Source of the DNA: Flavobacterium sp. HSC-61S13
Lineage (GTDB): Bacteria > Bacteroidota > Bacteroidia > Flavobacteriales > Flavobacteriaceae
NCBI RefSeq assembly: GCF_024171535.1
Contig: NZ_JALJZV010000002.1
Span: forward strand, 1-64,000
DNA: 64,000 nucleotides
Direction of reading: 5' to 3'
Position numbers and translations under genes: made by a program. The first letter of the stretch is position 1. Each line of letters opens with the position of its first letter. The notes under the pieces are model-generated. The model searched no databases. It had not been told where the DNA came from and worked only from the letters and a program-made list of their open reading frames with translations. Of this stretch, positions 1 to 7,956 are shown piece by piece.

Positions 1-480
1 TGAACCGCCACTCCTTTGTTGTCCGTCAAAACTAAATTCGTTCCCACTACAGCTAAAGTCGCGTTGATGTTGTTGGTATCGATCGTGTTTAACAAAACGT
101 CTACCATATTACCATCACTATCGGTCAAAATCAATTTGTCATCGGCAACGGTCAAAGTACTGTTGGTCGTATTGGTGTCAATAGAAGAAAGGTTTACATT
201 TAATGCTTTACCGTCTGTATCGATCAAAATCAAATCACCATTTGTCAAAGCCAAAGAAGCATTCGTTGTGTTCTTATCAATTGAACTAAGTGGGATTTTT
301 ACCTGAATACCTTTGTTATCGGTCAATACCAAATCATTACCAACGACCACTAAACTAGAGTTTATATTGTTGGTATCTATCGATGAAATATCTACATCTA
401 CAGAATTTCCATAGCTATCCGTCAATTTTAAATTTCCGTTGGCAAAAGTCAGGCTTGTATTTGTAGTATTCTTCAAAATA
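1..480 (-). repeat. Five tandem 99-bp coding repeats
   Basis: The same short word (gtcaa or atcaa on the plus strand, inside the Leu-Thr-Asp codons) recurs at 25, 124, 223, 322 and 421, exactly 99 bp apart each time, giving 33-residue protein repeats. Copies differ at many third positions, so they are diverged rather than freshly duplicated. The array continues past the left edge. Confidence 0.85.
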
Positions 481-869
481 TAATCTATAACTGTCCCCAA
501 ACCATTAGTATAGCTTAAAGTATTAGTCACTGGATCATAATTCAATGCCGTTAGAGAAAAAGGTGTTGGAACAACATCTTCAGAAGATTGAAGGCGTACC
601 CATCTGTCCACCATCCAATAATAATATCCAGGAACAACATCACCTACTTTATTAATATTAAATACCAACAAACTATTCACATTGCCGTTGCTAATACTGG
701 TTACATCTCCGGTTCCATTCAAAGCGACCTGGGGGATTAATACCCCTCGATCTTTTGATACAATTTCTAATTGAGTTGATTTATTTGGTTCCGTAGTACC
801 AATACCAACCTGAGCATACATTGCTCCTGCTCCCATTAAGAAAGCAATCGAGAGTAGATTTTTTTTCAT
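1..869 (-). CDS. Secreted repeat protein, 5' part (partial)
   Basis: The reading frame opens at ATG 869 and runs off the window edge without a stop, so at least 289 residues are present and the C-terminus is missing. It begins with a signal peptide (MKKNLLSIAFLMGAGAMYAQ) followed by VGIGTTEPNKSTQLEIVSKD, a start common in secreted flavobacterial proteins. From about residue 140 it consists of 33-residue repeats (TDxxGxxVxxxLSSIDTNxxNxSL pattern). It is probably a cell-surface or fibre-like protein; function is unknown. No neighbour in the window explains it, and the next gene upstream is 680 bp away. Confidence 0.8.
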   Translation of the reverse strand, partial: MKKNLLSIAFLMGAGAMYAQVGIGTTEPNKSTQLEIVSKDRGVLIPQVALNGTGDVTSISNGNVNSLLVFNINKVGDVVPGYYYWMVDRWVRLQSSEDVVPTPFSLTALNYDPVTNTLSYTNGLGTVIDYILKNTTNTSLTFANGNLKLTDSYGNSVDVDISSIDTNNINSSLVVVGNDLVLTDNKGIQVKIPLSSIDKNTTNASLALTNGDLILIDTDGKALNVNLSSIDTNTTNSTLTVADDKLILTDSDGNMVDVLLNTIDTNNINATLAVVGTNLVLTDNKGVAV

Positions 870-1548
870 TTGTAGATATTATTTTACATTAAGGACATAT
901 GGAATCACTTTTCTACAGTGGTGTTTGTTTCCAACAACCTTTTTGACAAAGGCGATTTCATAATAAAAAGTTCTATTTGTTTAAAAATTTTCGATGATAC
1001 ATCAGGGTATACACCTCAATTAATAGAACAAATTTGTGTTTATTTTTTACAAAAAAAGTCTCAAAAAAACAGGGAGTTGTGTCCTCCAATTTTTTGAAAC
1101 TACACGCTCAGAGCACAATAAAATAAACACAACTACCACAAAATCAGTAATATAAATATTTCAGTAAATAATAATCAGCATTGAATCTGATTTGGCTCAG
1201 TTTATTGATATTAAAAAAATTCAAATATGTTATCCATGAATTATCAGCATTTTTCGACAGCATAAAAAAGTCTGAAAAATGCTTTTTTATTAAGTTTGTT
1301 TGATCAAGAAACTCATGCTAATTCTTCCTTGAAGTTTTGATAATATATAGACTAGAATTGGATGAAAAATGCCAAACCTATTTGCTGGTATTAAAAAAAG
1401 ATTGATTTAAAACTTCTAAACATTCGTAAAACCACATGAAATACTGAAAAGTATATGGCGCAATTGTGTATGAACAAAAAAAGCAGGAACAGCACTTAGA
1501 GCTTTCCTGCTTTTTTGGTATATCGTCTATCTAAATAAACAAACTGAA
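870..1548. other. Non-coding AT-rich spacer
   Basis: There is no plausible gene on either strand. It contains the upstream region of the repeat protein (right of 869) and, at its right end, the terminator of the downstream AraC gene. A short palindrome (ACAAATTTGT, around 1028-1037) is present but has no clear role. No TAnnTTTG promoter box was found at a convincing distance from 869. Confidence 0.6.
1475..1516 (-). terminator. Bidirectional intrinsic terminator
   Basis: A GCAGGAA/TTCCTGC stem is flanked by a run of A on one side and a run of T on the other, so it can work on both strands. It sits 33 nt beyond the stop codon at 1549 and fits as the end of the two-gene AraC unit. Confidence 0.8.
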
Positions 1549-2622
1549 TTAACGAAGGTTCCCGGGATTTTTCTTTTTAAATTCTAATGGAGTACAATTA
1601 AATTCATTTTTGAAAGCCCTGTAAAAGGATGTTTTCGAATTGAAACCGCTAGAATATGCGATATCGTTGATACGCTCCTTGTTGCAATCTTCATTAATCA
1701 GCTTAGCTGCGTATAGAATACGATGTCTGTTGATGATTTGTTTAAAATTGGACTTGTAGAGAAAACTAAAAACTTGTGTCAAATAATGTTTAGGGATTTT
1801 GAGTTGATGACTCAAATCATCTAAATTCAAATCGTGTATTAAATAGACTTCTTGCTGTAATAATTTATCTACATGATATTTATAACTATTTAAATCATCT
1901 ATATTTTTTTTTGACTTCGTATATTTAACTGGAATGGCTATTTCTTTATTTTTGATGTAATTGGTACTTTGCTTAAACTGTTTTATATTCTCAATGGTCA
2001 AAAAGATAACAACAATCAATAAAAAGAGGTATGAAATTAAATTCCACCATGTTGCCTCAAATTCAAAATCCAAATCTAAAATCAGAAAACTAACAAAAAA
2101 GCTGGTATACACCACCCAATATAAAATACTTAGAAAAACGAGATACTTTAATTTTGTATCGACGATTAATCCTTTTAAGATACACACAAAACCATAAAAG
2201 AAGAGACAACCCATGACGATAACCGTTGTACTATGAAGCATTATAAAATAGACATTTTTGAGCATTTCATTATGCGACAAATTTAAATTTATCAAAATAA
2301 ATAATTTCATAAAAAAGATTGCAGGAATAAAATACAAAAACTTTATTTTATAAAATCTTTTAAAATCATCACGAATAGCGAATAAAAATAACGGGCAAAA
2401 CCAAAGTGCGAAAGGCACTCCCCTTAAGATAAATGAGTTCATATTTAATCTCATCATCAAAATCATCAATCCGCTGTATCCAACAACTACTATAAAAAAA
2501 CTTATAGAGTTCCAAATAGAGGTAGTGTAATTTAGTTTAGATATAACGCTTACCAGAAAAATGTTTAAAAACCCTGAAATGAAAAGTATAAACAAGATCA
2601 TTTCAAAAACTATATCATACAT
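1549..2622 (-). CDS. Membrane-bound AraC-family transcriptional regulator
   Basis: The 357-residue protein has about seven hydrophobic membrane segments in its first 215 residues. After a cytoplasmic linker comes a C-terminal AraC/XylS DNA-binding domain (about residues 245-350; LDDLSHQLKIPKHYLTQVF for the first helix-turn-helix, INDIAYSSGFNSKTSFYRAF for the second). This layout implies a membrane receptor acting directly on DNA. The ligand is unknown. Its start overlaps the stop of the upstream gene 2615-3508 by 8 nt, so the two are translationally coupled and likely co-transcribed. The two encode the same type of protein and may be diverged duplicates. Targets cannot be told from the sequence. 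Confidence 0.85.
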   Translation of the reverse strand: MYDIVFEMILFILFISGFLNIFLVSVISKLNYTTSIWNSISFFIVVVGYSGLMILMMRLNMNSFILRGVPFALWFCPLFLFAIRDDFKRFYKIKFLYFIPAIFFMKLFILINLNLSHNEMLKNVYFIMLHSTTVIVMGCLFFYGFVCILKGLIVDTKLKYLVFLSILYWVVYTSFFVSFLILDLDFEFEATWWNLISYLFLLIVVIFLTIENIKQFKQSTNYIKNKEIAIPVKYTKSKKNIDDLNSYKYHVDKLLQQEVYLIHDLNLDDLSHQLKIPKHYLTQVFSFLYKSNFKQIINRHRILYAAKLINEDCNKERINDIAYSSGFNSKTSFYRAFKNEFNCTPLEFKKKNPGNLR

Positions 2623-3508
2623 GTTCTAAGTTTTTAAAACATTTATACGACGAAGGAGTTTTTCCGACATTGGATTTAAAATGTTTGTTAAAAGATGTTT
2701 TTGAATTGAAACCGCATTCTATAGAAAGTCCTTCAATAGTGTAATTCTCGTTTTCGATGATTCGTTTTTTTGCATACTCGATTCGGTACGCAGCTATATA
2801 TTGATAGAAATTAACTTTTAACCCTTGATTTAACGCATTTGAAATCTCGATCCTCGATAGATTAAGTACCTCAGCTAGTTGCTGTATACTCAAATTACAG
2901 TTTAAATAACATTCCGATTTTTCAAAATGTGTTTGTAAAACTTCAACAATCTCTTCAAACTCTTTTTCCTTGCTTGAGTCTGACGATGCTGCAATACTGT
3001 GATCGGAAGAAGTATGGTAAAATGATGAGGCAATCAACAAGAGTAGTGCAGTAAGTAAAAGCACATACAACAACACAGAAATAGGAATTCCCATGCCCCA
3101 ATTAAAATAAGAATCTAGGATCAATATACTGTATGAACCTATAACAACTACATTAAAGCTTAATAAGTATTTAAAGATATCAGCATTGGCCTTACTAGCA
3201 CAACTTCTATACTGCCTGAATAACTGATAGGAGTAAAACACGACAATTACTATAGAAAAAACATCACTAAGATTAAGGCCAAACAAATAGTTGATGCTAT
3301 AAGTCAAGCCAATAGCTCCATAAAAGAGGATCCAATTAACACCTTGTTTTTCTATAAAAAATTGTTGGCAAAGTAAATAAAAAAAAGAGCCATAAATCAG
3401 TCCAAAGAAACTTTCAGGGGTTAAATCGAGATTTTTAAAATACAAACTTGACACGATAAGCACTATGCAGACCATGATTGGAACAACATAATTTTGAACG
3501 GTTTTCAT
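2615..3508 (-). CDS. Membrane-bound AraC-family transcriptional regulator (paralogue)
   Basis: The 297-residue protein carries about six membrane segments in residues 5-165. A charged Ser/Glu-rich linker follows, then a C-terminal AraC-type domain (from about residue 200; IQQLAEVLNLSRIEISNAL and IEGLSIECGFNSKTSFNKHF). It is the first gene of a two-gene unit with the overlapping gene 1549-2622. Both share the GFNSKTSF signature in the second recognition helix, suggesting related or cooperating DNA sites. The signal sensed is unknown. The spacer upstream is 750 bp and may hold the promoter and operators. Confidence 0.85.
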   Translation of the reverse strand: MKTVQNYVVPIMVCIVLIVSSLYFKNLDLTPESFFGLIYGSFFYLLCQQFFIEKQGVNWILFYGAIGLTYSINYLFGLNLSDVFSIVIVVFYSYQLFRQYRSCASKANADIFKYLLSFNVVVIGSYSILILDSYFNWGMGIPISVLLYVLLLTALLLLIASSFYHTSSDHSIAASSDSSKEKEFEEIVEVLQTHFEKSECYLNCNLSIQQLAEVLNLSRIEISNALNQGLKVNFYQYIAAYRIEYAKKRIIENENYTIEGLSIECGFNSKTSFNKHFKSNVGKTPSSYKCFKNLEHV

Positions 3509-4261
3509 TAATAAGCAAATTAGGTTAACATTGACGAATTGATCTCTTTGTGAACAGGATTTCCCAGCACAACAAAATCATAAGTCTAATATATCCCTAC
3601 TTTTTAATCAAGTTTCTAAACTTCAGTACAGTACTTTTAAAATAATTCCGATGTTACAAAAGCGTTACAGTCTGAACCTTTATAAATGTACCACCCAATA
3701 AAACGACAAAACGCTGTAATTGAACACCTTATACTGTAACATAAAAGCCAATGTCCCCTACTATTACTAAAATTAAATTTTTATAATTTTACCGTTATCC
3801 CCTTTGTTTCAATTAACTAAAATGTGCCAAAAACCGCTATTTGAACATAAAACAAACTTTAAAACCCCTAAAGCGTTACAATTGTTACGCACACAAAACC
3901 TGATTTGGGTTAAATTATCGAAATAAAAAAAACAACAAGTTCTATAATTCATAAATATCAAGACAAATATCAATGCATAAAACAAAAAAAAAGTTAGATT
4001 TATGTGGTTATCATTTCATTATTCCGAATATCACAAAACCTTAGAATGAATTAAATTTGCCGAATAATACAGTATCCTAGTAGTAATTCAGGACTGTAAG
4101 AACATCGATACCCAAGACAGTTCGTATTTTTTAAACCACTAAACTATTCGAGAAATAACGACAGTCTGACCAAAACAATCTAGGATCATTTGGCCTCACA
4201 ATCTCTATGCTTGGGATCGTATCGATACTACAGCCATTTAACTCCCTTAACGAAGGGATTT
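3509..4261. other. Long AT-rich spacer upstream of the AraC pair
   Basis: No gene was found. The 10-mer AAGCGTTACA occurs twice in direct orientation (3660-3669 and 3871-3880), with further GTTACA/TGTAAC words between and beside them. These could be regulator binding sites for the minus-strand AraC unit. A small CCCTT/AAGGG hairpin at 4244-4257 follows the stop at 4262 but has no T-tract. The rest is featureless. Confidence 0.5.
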
Positions 4262-5710
4262 TCAGGAAGAAGGATTGGCATATTGATGCATGAATTTAAC
4301 CGCTTGACTTCTGTTTTTAATTTCTAATTTAAAATACAAATTACTCACGTGATATTTGACCGTACTGACCGATACAAATAATTTTTCCGCGATCTGCTGG
4401 TTGGAGTACCCATCTGTAATAAACTTCAAAACCTGTAACTCTCTTTCAGTTAAAAAATGGGTTTGCTTGAGTTTATCAAGAACAGAATCCATGAACTGTC
4501 CGTCTATAAAGATACTCTTTGGTGGTTTTAAACCAGAATCGATTTGTTCAAAATTGAGTACTTCTAATTGTTTGACATAATTCTGGATTTCATTTCGATA
4601 ATTAAAATTCTGAGTTTTAATCTTTTTGACATCGTAAATAATTGCAAAACTAATACTTATGATTTCGAAGGCACTAGCTAATCTAAAAGTATCTCTGGTG
4701 AAAAAATTAAAAATAGGTGAAATCGACATTTGCTGTAAATTATAACCTATACCAAACAGTAATACAATCCCCAAAGTGGCGATCATAAAACGAGCAAGTA
4801 CATTTGTTTTGAATAACTTAATCCCTATATAACAACACCATAAAGCCACCAAAACATTAAAACCGTTTGCCAACAGTAAAAAAACGATGTTATCTGTAAA
4901 AAAATAGATAAGCGTAACGACTAAAGTAATCGCAACTAAGATGCCCGCTACTTTAACAAAGTAGGAATCTGTGGCTTTGATATTTAAAAAATGGTAGGTA
5001 AACACACAGGCCATCGCAGCGGTTAACCAAGAAAAAAGTACCACGAAATTTTTGAGGATCCAGCTATTCGTTGTTAAAAAAATCAGTAGTCCATCTTCGT
5101 ATAAAAACTGTAAAAAAATAAAGCTTAGTAAAAAGCAGTAGGAGATAAATCGCTTGTCCTTAAAAATGACATAAAATACCAAATTAAAAATCACGGACAT
5201 GACTGCTAAACCGTAATACCCTCCGAGTTTAAAAAAATCCCAACGCTCATCTTGATAGAGTTGCTCTGTTTCCTTGATTTGTAAATCAACTCCTGCATAA
5301 CGGCTGACTTTGTTTTTCAGGAATATTACCGGATAATCTGTACTAAACTCAATTTGATTAAACCTTGTCGGCTTATCGTGAACGTCGCGGAAGTTGTTTC
5401 CAGAACGTCCGACGAGTTTAAAAGCGCCACTATCATTTTGTGCGTAGAGGAGTATTTCGTCAAAATACATACTGGAAATTTGCAAGGTCAACGATTTGCC
5501 TAGTAAATCCGAAGGAATCACACATTTTATCCAAAAATAATCATTTTCCAATGCTTTCGCTTCGAAGGTATTTTGTTCCTTATTCAGTTCTTCAAACTTG
5601 AATTGATTAAAATAACTAAGATCCAATTGTTCGACCTTCTCCTGTGCATTTACTACAAAAGAAAGAGCCAAAACTAATACAGTGGTTACTAGGGTTCGAA
5701 TAAAACTCAA
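4262..5710 (-). CDS. 7TM-DISM receptor fused to a LuxR-type DNA-binding domain
   Basis: The 482-residue protein starts with a signal peptide (cleavage after VVNAQ). An extracytoplasmic beta-rich domain follows (about 24-165), like the DISMED sensor domains thought to bind carbohydrate-like ligands. Then come seven membrane helices (about 168-365) of the 7TMR-DISM type, a short coiled linker, and a C-terminal LuxR/GerE helix-turn-helix (LTERELQVLKFITDGYSNQQIAEKLFVSVSTVKYHVSNLY, about 415-470). It is a one-component transmembrane regulator. It is divergent from the collar/SprB operon across 335 bp, which makes that operon its likeliest target; this is inference. A TAAATTTG box lies 44 nt upstream of the start. 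Confidence 0.85.
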   Translation of the reverse strand: MSFIRTLVTTVLVLALSFVVNAQEKVEQLDLSYFNQFKFEELNKEQNTFEAKALENDYFWIKCVIPSDLLGKSLTLQISSMYFDEILLYAQNDSGAFKLVGRSGNNFRDVHDKPTRFNQIEFSTDYPVIFLKNKVSRYAGVDLQIKETEQLYQDERWDFFKLGGYYGLAVMSVIFNLVFYVIFKDKRFISYCFLLSFIFLQFLYEDGLLIFLTTNSWILKNFVVLFSWLTAAMACVFTYHFLNIKATDSYFVKVAGILVAITLVVTLIYFFTDNIVFLLLANGFNVLVALWCCYIGIKLFKTNVLARFMIATLGIVLLFGIGYNLQQMSISPIFNFFTRDTFRLASAFEIISISFAIIYDVKKIKTQNFNYRNEIQNYVKQLEVLNFEQIDSGLKPPKSIFIDGQFMDSVLDKLKQTHFLTERELQVLKFITDGYSNQQIAEKLFVSVSTVKYHVSNLYFKLEIKNRSQAVKFMHQYANPSS

Positions 5711-6045
5711 TAGGTTTCTTTTTTAGTTAAAATCTCGCTAAATGCGAACAATGCAAATTTAGTGAATTAAAACTTCTAAAAATTAACTTAAATAAATTTA
5801 AATATCCGTCCATCCAAATCATTTTTAAAATTTCTTTTTTCTTCACAATAGCTGAACACTTTAGTAATAAAAAGTAGACAAATGAAAAATCACTTCACTG
5901 AAAAACAACAATTTAACAAAAAAACTGTCCCACAAAAAATAAAAAACTAGCCTAAAGTATAGGTTCAAAAAAAGTAATAAGTTCTAAATTTGATGCATCT
6001 CGTCACTAAATACAGACTAAAACGCAATTAACACTTCTACACTTT
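5711..6045. promoter_or_regulatory. Divergent intergenic region with two promoter-like boxes
   Basis: Two perfect matches to the Bacteroidota -7 element TAnnTTTG face outward: TAAATTTG on the minus strand at 5754-5761 (for the LuxR receptor) and on the plus strand at 5985-5992 (for the collar operon). Neither has a clear -33 TTTG. An operator has not been identified. Confidence 0.45.
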
Positions 6046-6651
6046 ATGAAACAAAAACTACTCCTCCACTTTAAAGGGACACTATTTCTCTTTTTAGCTT
6101 TTTCGATCAAAAGTTTTGCGCAGCCAATGCTGGGTGAAATTCGACTTTTTGCAGGAAATTACCCACCGGTTGATTGGGCTATTTGTAATGGTCAGTCATT
6201 AGATATTTCAGAAAATAGTGCTTTGTATACACTACTTGGTACGACTTATGGCGGAGATGGAATAAATACATTTAATCTTCCAGATTTAAGAGGCCGCGTA
6301 GTGATTGGAAGAGGTCAAGGTCCTACCTTAAGCAATTACCAACTGGGACAAAGTGGTGGCACGGAGCGCTTTATTATAAATACCTTCAATCTTCCCCCTC
6401 ATTCGCATCTAATCAGTATATCTGATGCTGTCGGCAATGTTGTGAATGCACAAAATAATGCACTGGCCCGAAACCGAACCCTAGATTTAAACAGTACGAT
6501 CAAAGGTTACACAAACCATGCACCAAACACGCTTCTCAATGCTTCAAGCATCTCAGCAGCTGGTGGAAATTCAGTTATGGAAAACACCCAGCCTTCTATC
6601 GGAATTACACATATCATTGCACTATATGGTGTGTACCCAAGTCATCCATAA
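6046..6651 (+). CDS. Secreted tail-collar-domain protein 1
   Basis: The 201-residue protein has a signal peptide ending SFAQ (residue 26). It continues as a phage tail collar-type domain of the microcystin-dependent-protein (MdpB) kind: GEIRLFAGNYPPVDWAICNG, then TLYTLLGTTYGGDG-type Leu/Gly motif, then FNLPDLRGRVVIGRGQGP, and a Pro-His-Ser-His near the middle. In phages this fold forms trimeric fibre parts, but the signal peptide and lack of other phage genes point to a bacterial surface or extracellular role. It is first of three tandem paralogues that precede the SprB-repeat giant. It lacks a T9SS tail, so it would stop in the periplasm or leave by another route. Confidence 0.8.
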   Translation: MKQKLLLHFKGTLFLFLAFSIKSFAQPMLGEIRLFAGNYPPVDWAICNGQSLDISENSALYTLLGTTYGGDGINTFNLPDLRGRVVIGRGQGPTLSNYQLGQSGGTERFIINTFNLPPHSHLISISDAVGNVVNAQNNALARNRTLDLNSTIKGYTNHAPNTLLNASSISAAGGNSVMENTQPSIGITHIIALYGVYPSHP

Positions 6652-6676
6652 TCTTCACTTCTCATCATCTATATTT

Positions 6677-7288
6677 ATGAAAAAAAATCTACTCCACCTC
6701 GCATTATATAGTTTATCGCTGTTCTTATTAAGTTCTTTAAAAGGCTTCGCTCAGGATAATTATATTGGAGAAATAAAAATATTTAACGGTCATAGTGCTC
6801 CTGCTGGTTGGGCACTTTGTAATGGAGCTATCTTGCCTATTGCCCAATACTCGACCCTGTATAGCATCATTGGTAATGCTTATGGCGGTAATGGGACAAC
6901 GAATTTTGCTTTGCCCAATCTGAACGGAAATGTTCCTGTCGGTACAGGACAAGGACCGGGTCTAACTAAAAACTATCTTCCTGGGACTACAACTGGCGCT
7001 AGAACTATTACCCTTACTGCAAATGATTTGCCCTCCCATTTTCATTATTTTAATATATATAGTGGCACAGGTAATGTTGATACGGCTACAGGAGCTGTTA
7101 TTGCAATCGCACAATCACTTGATTTGAACTCGGTACAATTTCCGTTTTCCACGCAACCCCCCAATGCGGAACTCCACCCCTTAACCATTTCCATTGCCGG
7201 TGGAAACACCCCCATTTCAAATACCCAACCGTCTTTAACGTTAACCTATATTATTGCTCTAAATGGCATATATCCCTCTAAGAATTAA
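6677..7288 (+). CDS. Secreted tail-collar-domain protein 2
   Basis: An upstream in-frame ATG at 6518 exists but lies inside the previous gene. The ATG at 6677 gives a proper signal peptide (MKKNLLHLALYSLSLFLLSS..GFAQ), so this start is chosen, giving 203 residues. The mature part repeats the collar pattern: GEIKIFNGHSAPAGWALCNG, a Gly-rich AYGGNGTTNFALPNLNG segment, and QPSLTLTYIIALNGIYP at the end. It is a tandem paralogue of the genes on both sides, 25 nt after the previous stop. Function is inferred only as a secreted trimeric or fibre-tip-like protein. Confidence 0.8.
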   Translation: MKKNLLHLALYSLSLFLLSSLKGFAQDNYIGEIKIFNGHSAPAGWALCNGAILPIAQYSTLYSIIGNAYGGNGTTNFALPNLNGNVPVGTGQGPGLTKNYLPGTTTGARTITLTANDLPSHFHYFNIYSGTGNVDTATGAVIAIAQSLDLNSVQFPFSTQPPNAELHPLTISIAGGNTPISNTQPSLTLTYIIALNGIYPSKN

Positions 7289-7338
7289 CTCATAAAATAT
7301 AGCAATCGATTTAAAATAACTACCTTATTTTTTTAAAT

Positions 7339-7950
7339 ATGAAAAAAATACTACTCCCCGCACTATGCTCTCTACTGGCTTTTTTCAGTTGTCCGTGGAT
7401 GTCGCAAGCTCAAGATTATCCTATCCTCGGAGAGATTAAAATCTCCCCAATAAATTTTATCCCTAAAGGTTGGCTCGAATGCAACGGCCAGATTTTGTCG
7501 ATCGCTCAAAACCAGGCGCTGTTCAGCTTATTAGGTACTATTTATGGAGGCAACGGACAAACAACCTTTGCCTTACCAGATTTACGAGGGCGTATTGCTA
7601 CAGGCTCAGGAACAGATGCTTCTTCTGGAATCACCTATGTTAAAGGCTCGGTTGAAGGTACAGAAACCATCACCCTAGTTCAATCCAACCTTCCCTATCA
7701 CAATCACACGTTAAAAGTATATAACGGTCCTGGAGACACCAACATCGCAGCAGGAAACAGTTTGGCAACAGGAAAAACACTTGATTTGAACGAGGTAGAT
7801 GCGAGTTATTCGACCGCTATGCCTACAACACCACTAAGCCCGCAAACGGTTAGTTCCCCTGCCTCCGGAACACCGATCAATAACTTGCAACCTTATATCG
7901 CACTTAGTTATATAATTGCCGTACAAGGATATTATCCCTCCTATAATTAA
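7339..7950 (+). CDS. Secreted tail-collar-domain protein 3
   Basis: The 203-residue third paralogue has a signal peptide ending SQAQ. The collar domain shows GEIKISPINFIPKGWLECNG, IYGGNGQTTFALPDLRGRI, LPYHNHTLKV, and a C-terminal QPYIALSYIIAVQGYYP that matches the endings of the other two. It ends six bases before the SprB-repeat gene, so the two are almost certainly co-transcribed. Three diverged copies side by side suggest hetero-oligomer formation or specialised variants. No catalytic motif was seen. Confidence 0.8.
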   Translation: MKKILLPALCSLLAFFSCPWMSQAQDYPILGEIKISPINFIPKGWLECNGQILSIAQNQALFSLLGTIYGGNGQTTFALPDLRGRIATGSGTDASSGITYVKGSVEGTETITLVQSNLPYHNHTLKVYNGPGDTNIAAGNSLATGKTLDLNEVDASYSTAMPTTPLSPQTVSSPASGTPINNLQPYIALSYIIAVQGYYPSYN

Positions 7951-7956
7951 TCGATT

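Noticed and set aside
4244..4257. CCCTT/AAGGG hairpin after the LuxR receptor gene.
   Set aside because: Five-bp stem, no T-tract on the minus strand; too weak to call a terminator.
6046..7950. The collar-domain genes as part of a prophage or phage-tail-like particle.
   Set aside because: Each has a Sec signal peptide, and no other phage structural, lysis or integrase gene is near.
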